A DNA stretch of 40,491 nucleotides from Planctomycetia bacterium. GTDB taxonomy: Bacteria > Planctomycetota > Planctomycetia > Pirellulales > UBA1268. The position numbers and the translations under genes are program-made. Below, piece by piece: positions 1 to 8,206 of this stretch (positions are counted from its first letter, which is position 1; each line of letters starts with the position of its first letter). The stretch covers positions 5,026-45,516 of the forward strand of contig BJHK01000022.1 of assembly GCA_014192425.1 (NCBI GenBank), read 5' to 3'. Under the pieces are notes generated by a model, which was not told the DNA's origin, made no database searches, and saw nothing but the letters and a program-made list of their open reading frames with translations.

Positions 1-1982
1 GTGCGATCGAGCACCGTCGCCACCGCGTCGTCGAGTGAACGTGCGCTGCGGGCGGCGGCGTCGGCGAAGCCGTCACCGGGCACGGCCGCAGCGGCGCCGT
101 TCCACACCACGCGTGCGAACCACGAGTCTCTGCCGGCGGCGGCTTCCGCTGCCGGCTGCTCCGGCCGGCGCGGCTCCGTGTCGGGCACGACGCAGACGCC
201 CCGATCCGGTCGCTCCACCGCAGCCGCGGCGATGCGGTCGGCGTGGACGGTGGTGATCACGCGCCGCACCAGCTTGAGCGACTCCGTGACCTCGCCGCGG
301 TCCGGCTCGAACGGCCGCGTGAGGAGGAACACCCGGTGCACCCGCCACGCCCGCGGCAGGTGCCGCTGCCGACGCGCGATCCGCCGCCCCAGCCAGGCGA
401 GCAGCCGCGGATGACGCACCGCGCCGGACTTGGAAAAAACCCGGATCCCGATCCGCGCCAGCGCCTCCCGGAGCACGGCCGGCTCCGGCACCACGATCGC
501 GATCGGCCGCGCAAGCCCGTCGCCGACCACGCACACCTGAGCGACGGCATCGTCTTCCGCGAGCGCCCGCTCCACCTCGGCCGGCGGCAGTTTCACGCCG
601 CTGGAAAGCACCAGTGTCTCGCGCAGCCGGCCCACGATCGTCACATGGCCGTCGGCGTCGATCTCGGCGAGATCGCCGGTCTCGATCCAGGCATCGGCAG
701 CGGGCACGACCACCGGCGTCGCCCCGCTTCCGGCGTCGGACGGGACGAGAATGCCACAGGCGCGGCTCGGCGAGCGCACGAGCAGTTGCCCCCGCGAGCC
801 GGGACGCTCGTCGAGGCGGACGTCGATCCCGGCCAGCGGCGGTCCCACCGTGCCGGGCCGGGCGATCCGCGGATTGGAAACCGCCACGACCGGTCCCGCT
901 TCGGCGAGCCCGTATCCCTCGACCAACGGCACGCCGGCGGCGGCGAAGCACTCGGCCGTGCGCCGCCGCAGCGGAGCGCCCCCGGAAACACAGACGCGGA
1001 TGCCGCCGCCGAGCGCGGCCCGCAGGTCGGCGATCCGGCCCGATCGGACGCCGCGCTCCAGCCGCTCGAACGCGGCCGGCACGCCGAGCATCACCGTGGG
1101 GGAGAGGCCGCGACAGGCGTCGAGCAGCCGCGTCCGATCGCGGACGACGTTGAGGCAGCCGCCGCGGACGAGCGTGGTGTAGAGATCGCCGGTGCGGGCC
1201 ACGGCATGGCTCAGCGGCAGCCAGGAAAGCCGCACGTCCCGCGGATCGTCGAGAAACACCTCGGCCGCCGCCGCGGCGTTGATCGCCAGCGCCCGCTGCG
1301 AATGCATGAAGCCGTGCGGATGGCCCGTCGTACCCGACGACAGGAGGATCGTGCAGCAGGCGTCCGGATCGCAGGCGGCGACGCGGGCGGCGAGTTCGTC
1401 CCGCAGCAGCGGCAGGTCGGCGGCAAGCGGTCGCCACTCCGCCGGGACGAGCGCGGTGGCGACGCGGATCCGCGCCGGTGCACCCGGCGCGGCATCGCGC
1501 CCCAGCGGCGCTTCCGCGAGTCCGACGCCTCGTGCGGCCCCGACTGCAACTCCACGCGGATCGAGCCAGTCGACGAGCCGGCGCTGCTCCTCGAGCCCGC
1601 TCCCCGCATGCAGCGCCACGTGCACGATCCCCGCCAGCAGGCAGGCGAGGTCGACGACGATCCACTCCGGCGCATGGGGGGCGGCGTGGACGAGCCGGTC
1701 GCCGGGACGCAGGCCGGCGGTCTCGAAGCGGCGCGCCAGCACGACGGCGGCCGCCGCGAGTTCGGCCCACGTGAAGACGCCAGGTTCGTCGGGCGACGGG
1801 CCCGGGGTGGCGGCTGCGGCGGTGGCCGCTTCGGCCATGCGAAGTCCGTCCACGATCGCCCTGCGGTCCGGGCTCTCGACGACCCGGGCGGCAAGCAGCG
1901 CGACGAGGGATTGGCAACCGGTCGGCAGCGGAACAGCCGGAGGCGCGTTCTCCTGTGCGGCGGGGGCGAGGAGCGGGTTCAT
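1..1982 (-). CDS. AMP-forming acyl-CoA synthetase (ligase), 3' end cut by window edge
   Basis: This protein should activate a fatty or other carboxylic acid as acyl-AMP and then acyl-CoA, feeding the fadB/fadA enzymes encoded just upstream. The frame is open from ATG 1982 to the window edge (660 codons, no stop seen). Adenylation-domain motifs are in order: the phosphate loop SSGTTGHPHG around residues 214-224, the YGLAEAGP motif, TGDLAEID with the AMP-ribose aspartate at D437, a GR.RE..V..G.K.PP hinge, and the C-terminal SLKLVRR with the likely catalytic lysine K570. The phosphate loop has histidine (H223) where the family normally has lysine. About 90 further residues follow the adenylation fold before the edge, longer than a plain ligase. 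A GGAG sits about 10 nt before the start, and the thiolase stop is 7 nt upstream, so the genes are very likely co-transcribed. The exact substrate cannot be read. Confidence 0.88.
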   Translation of the reverse strand, partial: MNPLLAPAAQENAPPAVPLPTGCQSLVALLAARVVESPDRRAIVDGLRMAEAATAAAATPGPSPDEPGVFTWAELAAAAVVLARRFETAGLRPGDRLVHAAPHAPEWIVVDLACLLAGIVHVALHAGSGLEEQRRLVDWLDPRGVAVGAARGVGLAEAPLGRDAAPGAPARIRVATALVPAEWRPLAADLPLLRDELAARVAACDPDACCTILLSSGTTGHPHGFMHSQRALAINAAAAAEVFLDDPRDVRLSWLPLSHAVARTGDLYTTLVRGGCLNVVRDRTRLLDACRGLSPTVMLGVPAAFERLERGVRSGRIADLRAALGGGIRVCVSGGAPLRRRTAECFAAAGVPLVEGYGLAEAGPVVAVSNPRIARPGTVGPPLAGIDVRLDERPGSRGQLLVRSPSRACGILVPSDAGSGATPVVVPAADAWIETGDLAEIDADGHVTIVGRLRETLVLSSGVKLPPAEVERALAEDDAVAQVCVVGDGLARPIAIVVPEPAVLREALARIGIRVFSKSGAVRHPRLLAWLGRRIARRQRHLPRAWRVHRVFLLTRPFEPDRGEVTESLKLVRRVITTVHADRIAAAAVERPDRGVCVVPDTEPRRPEQPAAEAAAGRDSWFARVVWNGAAAAVPGDGFADAAARSARSLDDAVATVLDR

Positions 1983-1989
1983 GCGCCGA

Positions 1990-3186
1990 TCACTCCAGCC
2001 GTTCCACGAGCACCGCGATCCCCTGGCCGAGGCCGATGCACATCGTCGCCAGGCCGAGCCGGCCGCCGCCGCCGGCCAGCTCGTGAACGAGCGTGGTCAT
2101 GATTCGGGCGCCCGTCGCCCCCAGCGGATGACCGAGCGCGAGCCCGCCGCCGCGGACGTTGACCCGCGCGGGATCGAGCCCGAGCTCGTCGATGCAGTGG
2201 ATCACCTGGGCCGCGAACGCCTCGTTGATCTCGACGCGGTCGACGTCCGCAAGTGCGATCCCGGCCGCCGCGCCGCGGCCGAGGAGCTTTCGCGTGGCGG
2301 CGATGGGACCGGTCCCCATCGCGGCCGGCGGCACGCCGACCACGGCGCTGGCCACGACGCGGGCCAGCGCCGCGAGCCCCTGGCGCCGGGCCTCGGCGAG
2401 CGACATGACCACGACCGCGGCGGCCCCGTCGCTCACAGGCGCGCTCGTCGCGGCGGTGATCGTGCCGATCCGCGGCAAGAACACTGGCTCGAGCGCGGCC
2501 ATGCTCTCGAGGGTCGTGTCGCGCCGGATCGACTGGTCGGCCGCGGCCTCGACCGCCGCCCCCGCCTCGTCGTGGCCGAAGATGCGCACGATCTCGTCGT
2601 CGAACAGGCCGGCGTCTTCGGCCCGTGCCGCCCGGGCATGGCTCTCCAGCGCGTAGGCCTCCTGCCGGCGTCGATCGATGCCGTGCGCGGCGGCGAGGTG
2701 CTCGGCCGTCAGCCCCATCGACAGCATCCCGCGGCTGGAGCGGGCGAGGGCCCGCGGATGGATGTCGACGGCCGACTCCATCGGCAGGTGGTGCATGTGC
2801 TCCACGCCGGCGACCACCTGCACGTTCTCGGCGCCCGCCGCGATCGCGTGGCAGGCCTGGGCGAGCGCCTGGAGCGACGAGCCGCAGAGCCGGTTGACCG
2901 TCGTGCCGGCGACGGACAGCGGCAACCCCGCCATCAGGGCGGCGGTGCGGGCGACGTTGCCTCCCAGTTCGCCGCGCTGCTGCGTAACGCCGACGATCAC
3001 GTCCTCGATCGTGGCCGGATCGACGCCGCTGCGGGCCACCGCTTCGGCGATCACGGCCGCCAGCAGCTCGTCGCCGCGGACATTGCGAAACAGGCCGCGC
3101 TCGGCATGCGCCCGGCCGATCGCCGTGCGGCAGCAGGCGACGATCACGGGTGTCGTCTCGGGATGGCTGGGCGGGGCGTGATGCAT
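1990..3186 (-). CDS. fadA: Acetyl-CoA C-acyltransferase (3-ketoacyl-CoA thiolase)
   Basis: The enzyme makes the last beta-oxidation cut, splitting 3-ketoacyl-CoA with CoA to acetyl-CoA and a shortened acyl-CoA in the cytoplasm. The 398-residue length is normal for a thiolase. The active-site residues are all visible: nucleophile C101 in NRLCGSS, H353 in ALGHPLGATGAR and C383 in the C-terminal CIGLGQG. GVEHMHHLPMES and the MCIGLGQGIA ending resemble FadA more than biosynthetic acetoacetyl-CoA thiolases. It lies 19 nt after the fadB-type gene and 7 nt before the acyl-CoA ligase, a compact degradation operon in the order fadB-fadA-ligase. A biosynthetic thiolase role is less likely given this context. 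Confidence 0.95.
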   Translation of the reverse strand: MHHAPPSHPETTPVIVACCRTAIGRAHAERGLFRNVRGDELLAAVIAEAVARSGVDPATIEDVIVGVTQQRGELGGNVARTAALMAGLPLSVAGTTVNRLCGSSLQALAQACHAIAAGAENVQVVAGVEHMHHLPMESAVDIHPRALARSSRGMLSMGLTAEHLAAAHGIDRRRQEAYALESHARAARAEDAGLFDDEIVRIFGHDEAGAAVEAAADQSIRRDTTLESMAALEPVFLPRIGTITAATSAPVSDGAAAVVVMSLAEARRQGLAALARVVASAVVGVPPAAMGTGPIAATRKLLGRGAAAGIALADVDRVEINEAFAAQVIHCIDELGLDPARVNVRGGGLALGHPLGATGARIMTTLVHELAGGGGRLGLATMCIGLGQGIAVLVERLE

Positions 3187-3205
3187 GACGAAGCGAACTC
3201 GGTGC

Positions 3206-5410
3206 CTAGAGCGTGAACCGTCCGCCGCTCGCGGCGATGGCCCGCAGGCGGGGTGTGGGATGCATCCGCGGGCCGAGATCCGCCAGTGGCTCGAGCCGGC
3301 GCAGGATCTCCGCCGCGCCGAGTGTGTCGGCCCAGGCGAGGAGGCCGCCGCGGAACGGCGGGAAGCCGAGGGCGTGGATCACTGCCAGGTCGATGTCGCG
3401 GCCGTCGCGCACGATCTCCTCGTCGAGGGCCCGCAGCGCCTCGAGGAGCATCGGCAACAGGAGCCGATCGACGATCGTGCGGTCGTCGCTGGCCCGCGGG
3501 GCCACGGCGTAGCGGGCGACGATCTCCCGGCCGGCGTCGTCGGGGCCGAGAGTGCGCGGCTTGCCCCGCGAGACGTCGTAGCGAAAGAAGCCCGCGCCAG
3601 ACTTGTGGCCGAGCCGGCCCGCCTTGACGAGCGCGGGAATCACCGGTGAGGCCTCGATCCGGTCGCCGTAGGCGGCGTTCATGACGAGCCCGGCGTAGAA
3701 GGCGGTGTCGAGGCCGATCAGGTCGTAGAGCTCGAGCGGGCCGAGCGGCATGCCGAAGCTGCGGGCCACGCGGTCGATCCGGCGCCAGTCGATTCCCTCG
3801 CGGACCAGTTCCACCGCCTCGTGCAGGTAGGGATTGAGCACCCGGTTGACGAGGAATCCCGGGCTGTCGCGGACGACGATCGGGCACTTGCCGAGCCGCT
3901 TCGCGTGGGCGACGACGGCGGCGACGGTGGCGTCGCTCGTGGCCGGACCGCGGACCACCTCGACGAGCGTCATGCGCCGGACGGGATTGAAGAAGTGCAT
4001 GCCGCAGAACCGGGCCGGGTCGGCGAGCGGCTCGGCCAGCCGGGCGATCGGGTTCGTCGAGGTGTTGGTGGCGATGATCGTCGTCGGCGACACCACCCGC
4101 TCGATGTCGACGAGCACCTGCCGCTTGACGTCGGTTCGCTCGGTGACGCTCTCGATGACGAGATCGGCGCCGGCCGCCGCGGCCGTCGAGGTCGCGGTCC
4201 GCAGCCGGCCGGCGAGGGCCAGGGCCGCGGCCGGGTCGGTGGCCCGCGTCGCCCGATCCCAGGCCGCCTCGGCGAGAATCTCCGGCACGGCCCCCTCGAC
4301 CACCGCCGCGTTCACGTCGCAGAGCGTCACCGGCAGGCCGGCGCGGAGGTGGGCCGCGGCGATGCCCGCGCCCATGATGCCGGCGCCGATGATGGCGGCC
4401 GAGGCGAGCGGGGCGGCCTCCGGCGTCGCGCCCGCGGCCGTCTCGGCGGTCGTCGCCACGCCACTGTCGCGCCGGTTCCGCTCCCCGATCTGGAACACCC
4501 GCAGCAACTGCGTGGCCACCGGCGTCCGCGCGAGCCGCGCGAATGCTTCCGATTCGATCCGACCGGCTGCGGCGGCGTCCACCTCCGCGCCGGCGAGGAT
4601 CGTCTCCAGGATGCGCGGCGGCGCCGGATAGTGGCCGCCGGTGCGGCCGAGGATCACGGCCGACGACGTCGCCTCGAGGAAGTCGCGCTCGATCGGGTGG
4701 ATGTCGATGCGTTCGGCCTGCCGCCGGCGGCGGGCGGCGATCCGGTTGCCGGCCCGCCAGGCGTCGATCATGCGGCGCGCGGTTTCCAGCGCCTGCTCGG
4801 CGGGCACGCAGGCATCGACGAGGCCGGCCCGCTCGGCCGCGGTGCCGCTGATCGGCTCACCAGCCGCGATCAACTCCACGGCAGGACCCGGGCCGATCAG
4901 CCGCGGCAAGCGCACCGTGCCGCCCCAGCCGGGCAGGAGGCCGAGCTTGACCTCGGGAAACCCGAGCGACGTGTGAGTGGCCGCCGTCGCGATGCGCAGG
5001 TCGCAGGCCAGCGCCAGTTCCAGTCCGCCGCCGAGGCAGACGCCGTCGATGATCGCCACGCTCGGCCAGCTCGCGGCCGAAAGACGGGCGAACAGGCCGC
5101 GGCCGGCGTCGCAGATGGCCGCGATCTCGGCCTCGGGCAGGAGGCGAAGTTTTTCCAGCCGGGCGACGTCGGCTCCGGCGAAGAACGACCCCGGTCGGCC
5201 CGAGAGCAGGACGACGCCGCGCAGGTACTGGCTGCCGCTCAGGCCCTCGATCGCGTCGATCGCGGTAGCCAGATCGGCGATCACCTGCGGCGTGATCACG
5301 TTGTAACGGTGGTCGGGGACCGCGAAAGCGAGGGTCACGAGCCCGTCGTCGTGCCGGTCGAGGGCAACCGTCGTGCGCGTGGTCCCGGGTGCGGTCGAGG
5401 CTGTCGGCAT
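3206..5410 (-). CDS. fadB: Multifunctional enoyl-CoA hydratase / 3-hydroxyacyl-CoA dehydrogenase
   Basis: This 734-residue protein should carry the two middle steps of beta-oxidation, hydrating trans-2-enoyl-CoA and then oxidising 3-hydroxyacyl-CoA with NAD. Residues 1-about 200 are a crotonase domain with FAGADV (oxyanion loop), GGGLELA (E131) and LGFPEVKLGLLPGWGG (E153), so both catalytic glutamates are present. From about 337 a Rossmann domain begins with the NAD loop IGAGIMGAGI (342-347), followed by the dehydrogenase signature with catalytic histidine in GMHFFNPVRR, then the C-terminal dehydrogenase repeats. The frame stays open upstream to 5824, but similarity begins at ATG 5410, so that start is preferred; the upstream part would run into the divergent gene. 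A TACACT hexamer at 5460-5455 could be a -10 box, without a clear -35. It is first in the beta-oxidation operon. Confidence 0.94.
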   Translation of the reverse strand: MPTASTAPGTTRTTVALDRHDDGLVTLAFAVPDHRYNVITPQVIADLATAIDAIEGLSGSQYLRGVVLLSGRPGSFFAGADVARLEKLRLLPEAEIAAICDAGRGLFARLSAASWPSVAIIDGVCLGGGLELALACDLRIATAATHTSLGFPEVKLGLLPGWGGTVRLPRLIGPGPAVELIAAGEPISGTAAERAGLVDACVPAEQALETARRMIDAWRAGNRIAARRRRQAERIDIHPIERDFLEATSSAVILGRTGGHYPAPPRILETILAGAEVDAAAAGRIESEAFARLARTPVATQLLRVFQIGERNRRDSGVATTAETAAGATPEAAPLASAAIIGAGIMGAGIAAAHLRAGLPVTLCDVNAAVVEGAVPEILAEAAWDRATRATDPAAALALAGRLRTATSTAAAAGADLVIESVTERTDVKRQVLVDIERVVSPTTIIATNTSTNPIARLAEPLADPARFCGMHFFNPVRRMTLVEVVRGPATSDATVAAVVAHAKRLGKCPIVVRDSPGFLVNRVLNPYLHEAVELVREGIDWRRIDRVARSFGMPLGPLELYDLIGLDTAFYAGLVMNAAYGDRIEASPVIPALVKAGRLGHKSGAGFFRYDVSRGKPRTLGPDDAGREIVARYAVAPRASDDRTIVDRLLLPMLLEALRALDEEIVRDGRDIDLAVIHALGFPPFRGGLLAWADTLGAAEILRRLEPLADLGPRMHPTPRLRAIAASGGRFTL

Positions 5411-5612
5411 GGGGGATTTCGGCGGTTTCGCTTGCCCTGAGGCCGGAAACCGGTAGTGTATCGGGGTCGCCGCGGTGCGGAGAGGGCCTTTTTGGGCTTC
5501 GAGCACGCGGATTCCGCACGCACGGATGCCGAGGTCGTCGATGTCGTCCATATCATTGTCCCTGTCGCCCTCAGCCGAACACACCCGGTGGCCCGCTGGC
5601 CCGGCGACGGCC

Positions 5613-6236
5613 ATGCTTCGGGATGGTGGCGGCCCGGCCATCGCCCTGGCCTGGACGGCGCTTGTGGCCGTGGCTGTCGCCGGCAGGCTCTGGCAGCCGG
5701 AGTGGAACGGCGTTCGTCTCTGGAACGTGACCCCGCTCGTCGCCGTGGCCCTCGCCTCCGGGGCGCTGTTCGGCAATCGCCTCGTTGCCGCCGCCGTGCC
5801 GCTCCTGGCGCTCGCGATCAGCAATGTCTTCGAACCGCCTTATAGAAGCCTCGTGGTGGCGGCCGCCGTGTTCGCCGCAAGTGCGGTGCCAGTGCTGCTG
5901 GGCGGCGTCGCACGCCGGGGTGGCTGGCTCGGCGTCCTCGGCGGGGCGGTTGCCAGTTCGCTCGTCTTTTTCGTCGTGACGAACTTCGCCCACTGGGCCG
6001 CGATGGGCGACTATCCGCTCGATTGGGCCGGGCTTGTCGAGTGCTATCGCCAGGCAGTGCCGTTCTACCGCCCGCTGGGAGACGTTCTCTGGAGCCTCGC
6101 CTTCTTCGCCGGGATCGCCGCCGTGACGGTCGCCCTCGGTCGCCTCGACGTGGCGTTCGGCGGACGGCCGAGTGCCGTGCGGTTGCCCGGTGCGCGGGCT
6201 GCCGCCGTCGAGTCCCGCCAGGGGCGGCTTGACTGA
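5613..6236 (+). CDS. DUF6580-family integral membrane protein
   Basis: A 207-residue, very hydrophobic protein with about five or six membrane segments. The pattern fits the DUF6580 family: a TPLVAVALASGALFG segment near the N terminus, then SSLVFFVVTNFAHW, DYPLDWAGLVECYRQAVPFY and a final GDVLWSLAFFAG helix. The family is common in Bacteroidetes, Planctomycetes and Verrucomicrobia and has no established biochemical role; resemblance to ECF-transporter substrate-binding subunits is only a guess. The frame is open from 5475, but ATG 5613 leaves about 30 residues before the conserved TPLV motif, as in the family, and avoids a low-complexity leader. It is divergent from fadB with about 200 bp between the starts. 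Its stop overlaps the -35 box proposed for the following tRNA. Confidence 0.75.
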   Translation: MLRDGGGPAIALAWTALVAVAVAGRLWQPEWNGVRLWNVTPLVAVALASGALFGNRLVAAAVPLLALAISNVFEPPYRSLVVAAAVFAASAVPVLLGGVARRGGWLGVLGGAVASSLVFFVVTNFAHWAAMGDYPLDWAGLVECYRQAVPFYRPLGDVLWSLAFFAGIAAVTVALGRLDVAFGGRPSAVRLPGARAAAVESRQGRLD

Positions 6237-6256
6237 CGAGCAGCGTGGCTGAGAAT
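6229..6256 (+). promoter_or_regulatory. Candidate sigma70-type promoter of tRNA-Leu
   Basis: TTGACT at 6229-6234, a 16-nt spacer and GAGAAT at 6251-6256. The -35 matches consensus at five of six positions; the -10 is weaker at four of six. It lies about 28 nt before the tRNA 5' end, and the -35 overlaps the last codons of the DUF6580 gene. Confidence 0.45.
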
Positions 6257-6283
6257 GCACGTGCAGCGAATCGCTGCAGGATC

Positions 6284-6367
6284 GCGGGAATGGCGGAATT
6301 GGCAGACGCGCCAGGTTGAGGGCCTGGTGGTAGAAATACCGTGCAGGTTCAAGTCCTGTTTCCCGCA
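6284..6367 (+). tRNA. tRNA-Leu (anticodon GAG)
   Basis: An 84-nt class II tRNA. The acceptor strands GCGGGAA and TTCCCGC pair fully, with discriminator A at 6367. The anticodon stem is CCAGG/CCTGG around loop TTGAGGG, giving anticodon GAG for CUC and CUU. A long variable arm (GGTAGAAATACC region) and T-loop TTCAAGT confirm a leucine type. No CCA is encoded. The S1-domain gene starts 48 nt downstream on the same strand, so read-through from the tRNA promoter is possible. Confidence 0.97.
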
Positions 6368-6415
6368 CTCGATCGATGGTCGGTGTGACACGCGCGGCAG
6401 AGCAAGCGGCGGAAG

Positions 6416-8179
6416 ATGACCAGTCCTGATCAATCAGCCGCGAACGAGCCCGCGGACGCCGATTCGTCGGCGCCGCGGCGCATCCCGATCGGCACCCAGC
6501 GGCCCGGCGTGAAGCCGCCGTCGCTGGCGCCGAAGTATCAGTACGTGACGCCGTCCAAGCCCGTGGCGGAGCCGGCCGATGCGTCCGCAGAACCGCCGGC
6601 CGCGGCAGAACAGGGAGCGGATGAGGTCGTTGCCCAGACCGGCGCACCGGCCGTCGTCACCCAGACCGGCGCACCGGCCGTCGTCACCCAGACCGGCGCA
6701 CCGGCCGTCGTCACCCAGACCGGCGCAGCGGCCGTCGTCGGCCAGACCGGCGCACCGGCCCCTGCCCCCGGGACTTCCGCCGCTCAGCCGTCGGCCACAC
6801 CCGGTGCCGCCGACGCCGATGACAAGCGTGGCCGGGGCGGCCGCCGCGACCGGCGCCGCGACTCGGGCAACAAGGCCGCCTTCGCCGACACGCTGCCGCC
6901 GTCGCGCCGCGTGGCCGTGCCGAATCTCCGCGCCGATCTCGACGAGGAGTTGGAAGCCGACTTCGAGGCGGCCGTGGCCGGCATCGAGGTCGAGGACCTG
7001 CTGACCACGTCCGCCTCCGCCCGCGTCGATGCCCCGCTCGAGCCGGGCGCTCGGGTCAATGGCCGCGTCCTCGCGATCGGCCCCGACACGGCGTTCATCG
7101 ATCTCGGCCTGCAGCGGCAGGGGGCGATGAAGCTCGCCGGCCTGATGGAAGCCGGCATCGACATCCCGGAGGTCGGCCAGAGCATCGATGTCGCCGTCGG
7201 GGCTCGCAACGAGGAGGACGGCCTGTACGACGTCGCACTTGCCAACCGGGCGGTCGCCGTCGAGGACTGGTCGCAACTGCAGGCGGGCATGGTCGTCGAG
7301 GCCAAGGTCACGGCGGCCAACAAGGGGGGCCTGGAGTGCCAGGTGGCCGGGCTGCGCGGCTTCATGCCGGCGAGCCTGGTGAGCACGTGGCGAATCGAAA
7401 ACCTCGAGGAACTCGTCGGACAGACGCTGGAAAGCCTGGTGACCGAACTCGCCCCCGAGGCCCGGCGGCTCGTGCTCTCGCGACGGGCCGTGATCGAGCG
7501 GCAGGCGGCCGATGCCAAGGCGAAGCTGCTCGAGACGCTGGAGCCGGGCACCGAGCTCGACGGCATCGTGAGGAGCGTCCGCGAGTTCGGTGCCTTCGTC
7601 GACATCGGCAACGGTGTCGAGGGGCTCGTCCACGTCAGCGAACTCTCCTGGGAGCGGGTGGCGAACCCGGCCGACGTCCTCCAGCAGGGGCAGAAGGTCC
7701 GCGTCGTCGTCAAGAAGATCGACCGCCAGACCGGCAAGATCGGCCTCTCGGCCCGCGACCTGATCGAAAGCCCGTGGAAGCGGGCTGCCGACAAGTATCA
7801 CGTCGGGTCGACGGTCCGCGGCACGGTCAGCCGGATCGCCCAGTTCGGCGCGTTCGTCAGGCTGGAGCCGGGCGTCGAGGGGCTCGTGCACATCTCGGAA
7901 CTGGCGACGCGGCACATTCGCAGCGTCGGCGATGTCGTGCGCGAAGGGCAGCCGGTGGAGTGCCGCGTGCTCGACGTCGATCCCGACGCGCAGCGGATGT
8001 CGCTGTCGATCAAGGCTCTCGCTCCGGCGCCGGCGTCCGCCCAGTCCGCGGAGCAGGATGCCGCGGAGGCCGACGAGCCAGAGGCCGTGGCACCGCCCGC
8101 GGCGCCGAAGCGGACCGGTCCGCTCAAGGGTGGCCTCGGCGGCCGGTCGGACGGCGCGAAGTTCGGCCTCAAGTGGTGA
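6416..8179 (+). CDS. S1 RNA-binding domain protein, ribosomal protein S1-like
   Basis: A 587-residue cytoplasmic protein with four S1-type OB folds at about residues 208-277, 287-356, 377-446 and 463-533. The last two are the clearest (FGAFVDIGNGVEGLVHVSEL and FGAFVRLEPGVEGLVHISEL). This resembles a shortened S1, which in bacteria helps mRNA binding to the 30S subunit; classical S1 has up to six domains, so either the S1 orthologue or a paralogue is possible. Residues 1-200 are a disordered, Ala/Pro-rich and charged leader containing tandem QTGAPAVVT repeats (73-115) and an arginine-rich patch (138-148). The C terminus is another low-complexity tail ending in FGLKW. It follows tRNA-Leu and is convergent with serS, 27 bp apart. 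Start ATG 6416 is preceded by GCGGAAG. Confidence 0.85.
   Translation: MTSPDQSAANEPADADSSAPRRIPIGTQRPGVKPPSLAPKYQYVTPSKPVAEPADASAEPPAAAEQGADEVVAQTGAPAVVTQTGAPAVVTQTGAPAVVTQTGAAAVVGQTGAPAPAPGTSAAQPSATPGAADADDKRGRGGRRDRRRDSGNKAAFADTLPPSRRVAVPNLRADLDEELEADFEAAVAGIEVEDLLTTSASARVDAPLEPGARVNGRVLAIGPDTAFIDLGLQRQGAMKLAGLMEAGIDIPEVGQSIDVAVGARNEEDGLYDVALANRAVAVEDWSQLQAGMVVEAKVTAANKGGLECQVAGLRGFMPASLVSTWRIENLEELVGQTLESLVTELAPEARRLVLSRRAVIERQAADAKAKLLETLEPGTELDGIVRSVREFGAFVDIGNGVEGLVHVSELSWERVANPADVLQQGQKVRVVVKKIDRQTGKIGLSARDLIESPWKRAADKYHVGSTVRGTVSRIAQFGAFVRLEPGVEGLVHISELATRHIRSVGDVVREGQPVECRVLDVDPDAQRMSLSIKALAPAPASAQSAEQDAAEADEPEAVAPPAAPKRTGPLKGGLGGRSDGAKFGLKW
6635..6766 (+). repeat. 27-bp in-frame tandem repeat, about 4.9 copies
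   Basis: Unit CAGACCGGCGCACCGGCC followed by GTCGTCACC, encoding QTGAPAVVT. Copies lie at 6635-6661, 6662-6688 and 6689-6715 (identical), 6716-6742 (three changes) and a partial fifth from 6743. Identity of the first three copies points to recent slippage or unequal exchange. It lies inside the disordered leader of the S1-domain protein. Confidence 0.95.
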
Positions 8180-8206
8180 GCCGCGCGGACGCCGCGGCCC
8201 GCTACG

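Noticed and set aside
243-3216. Long plus-strand open frames (about 620 and 670 codons) across the fadA and ligase genes
   Set aside because: Their products are Arg/Pro/Ala-rich with no family features; the minus-strand frames carry complete thiolase and ligase motifs. They are GC-driven shadows.
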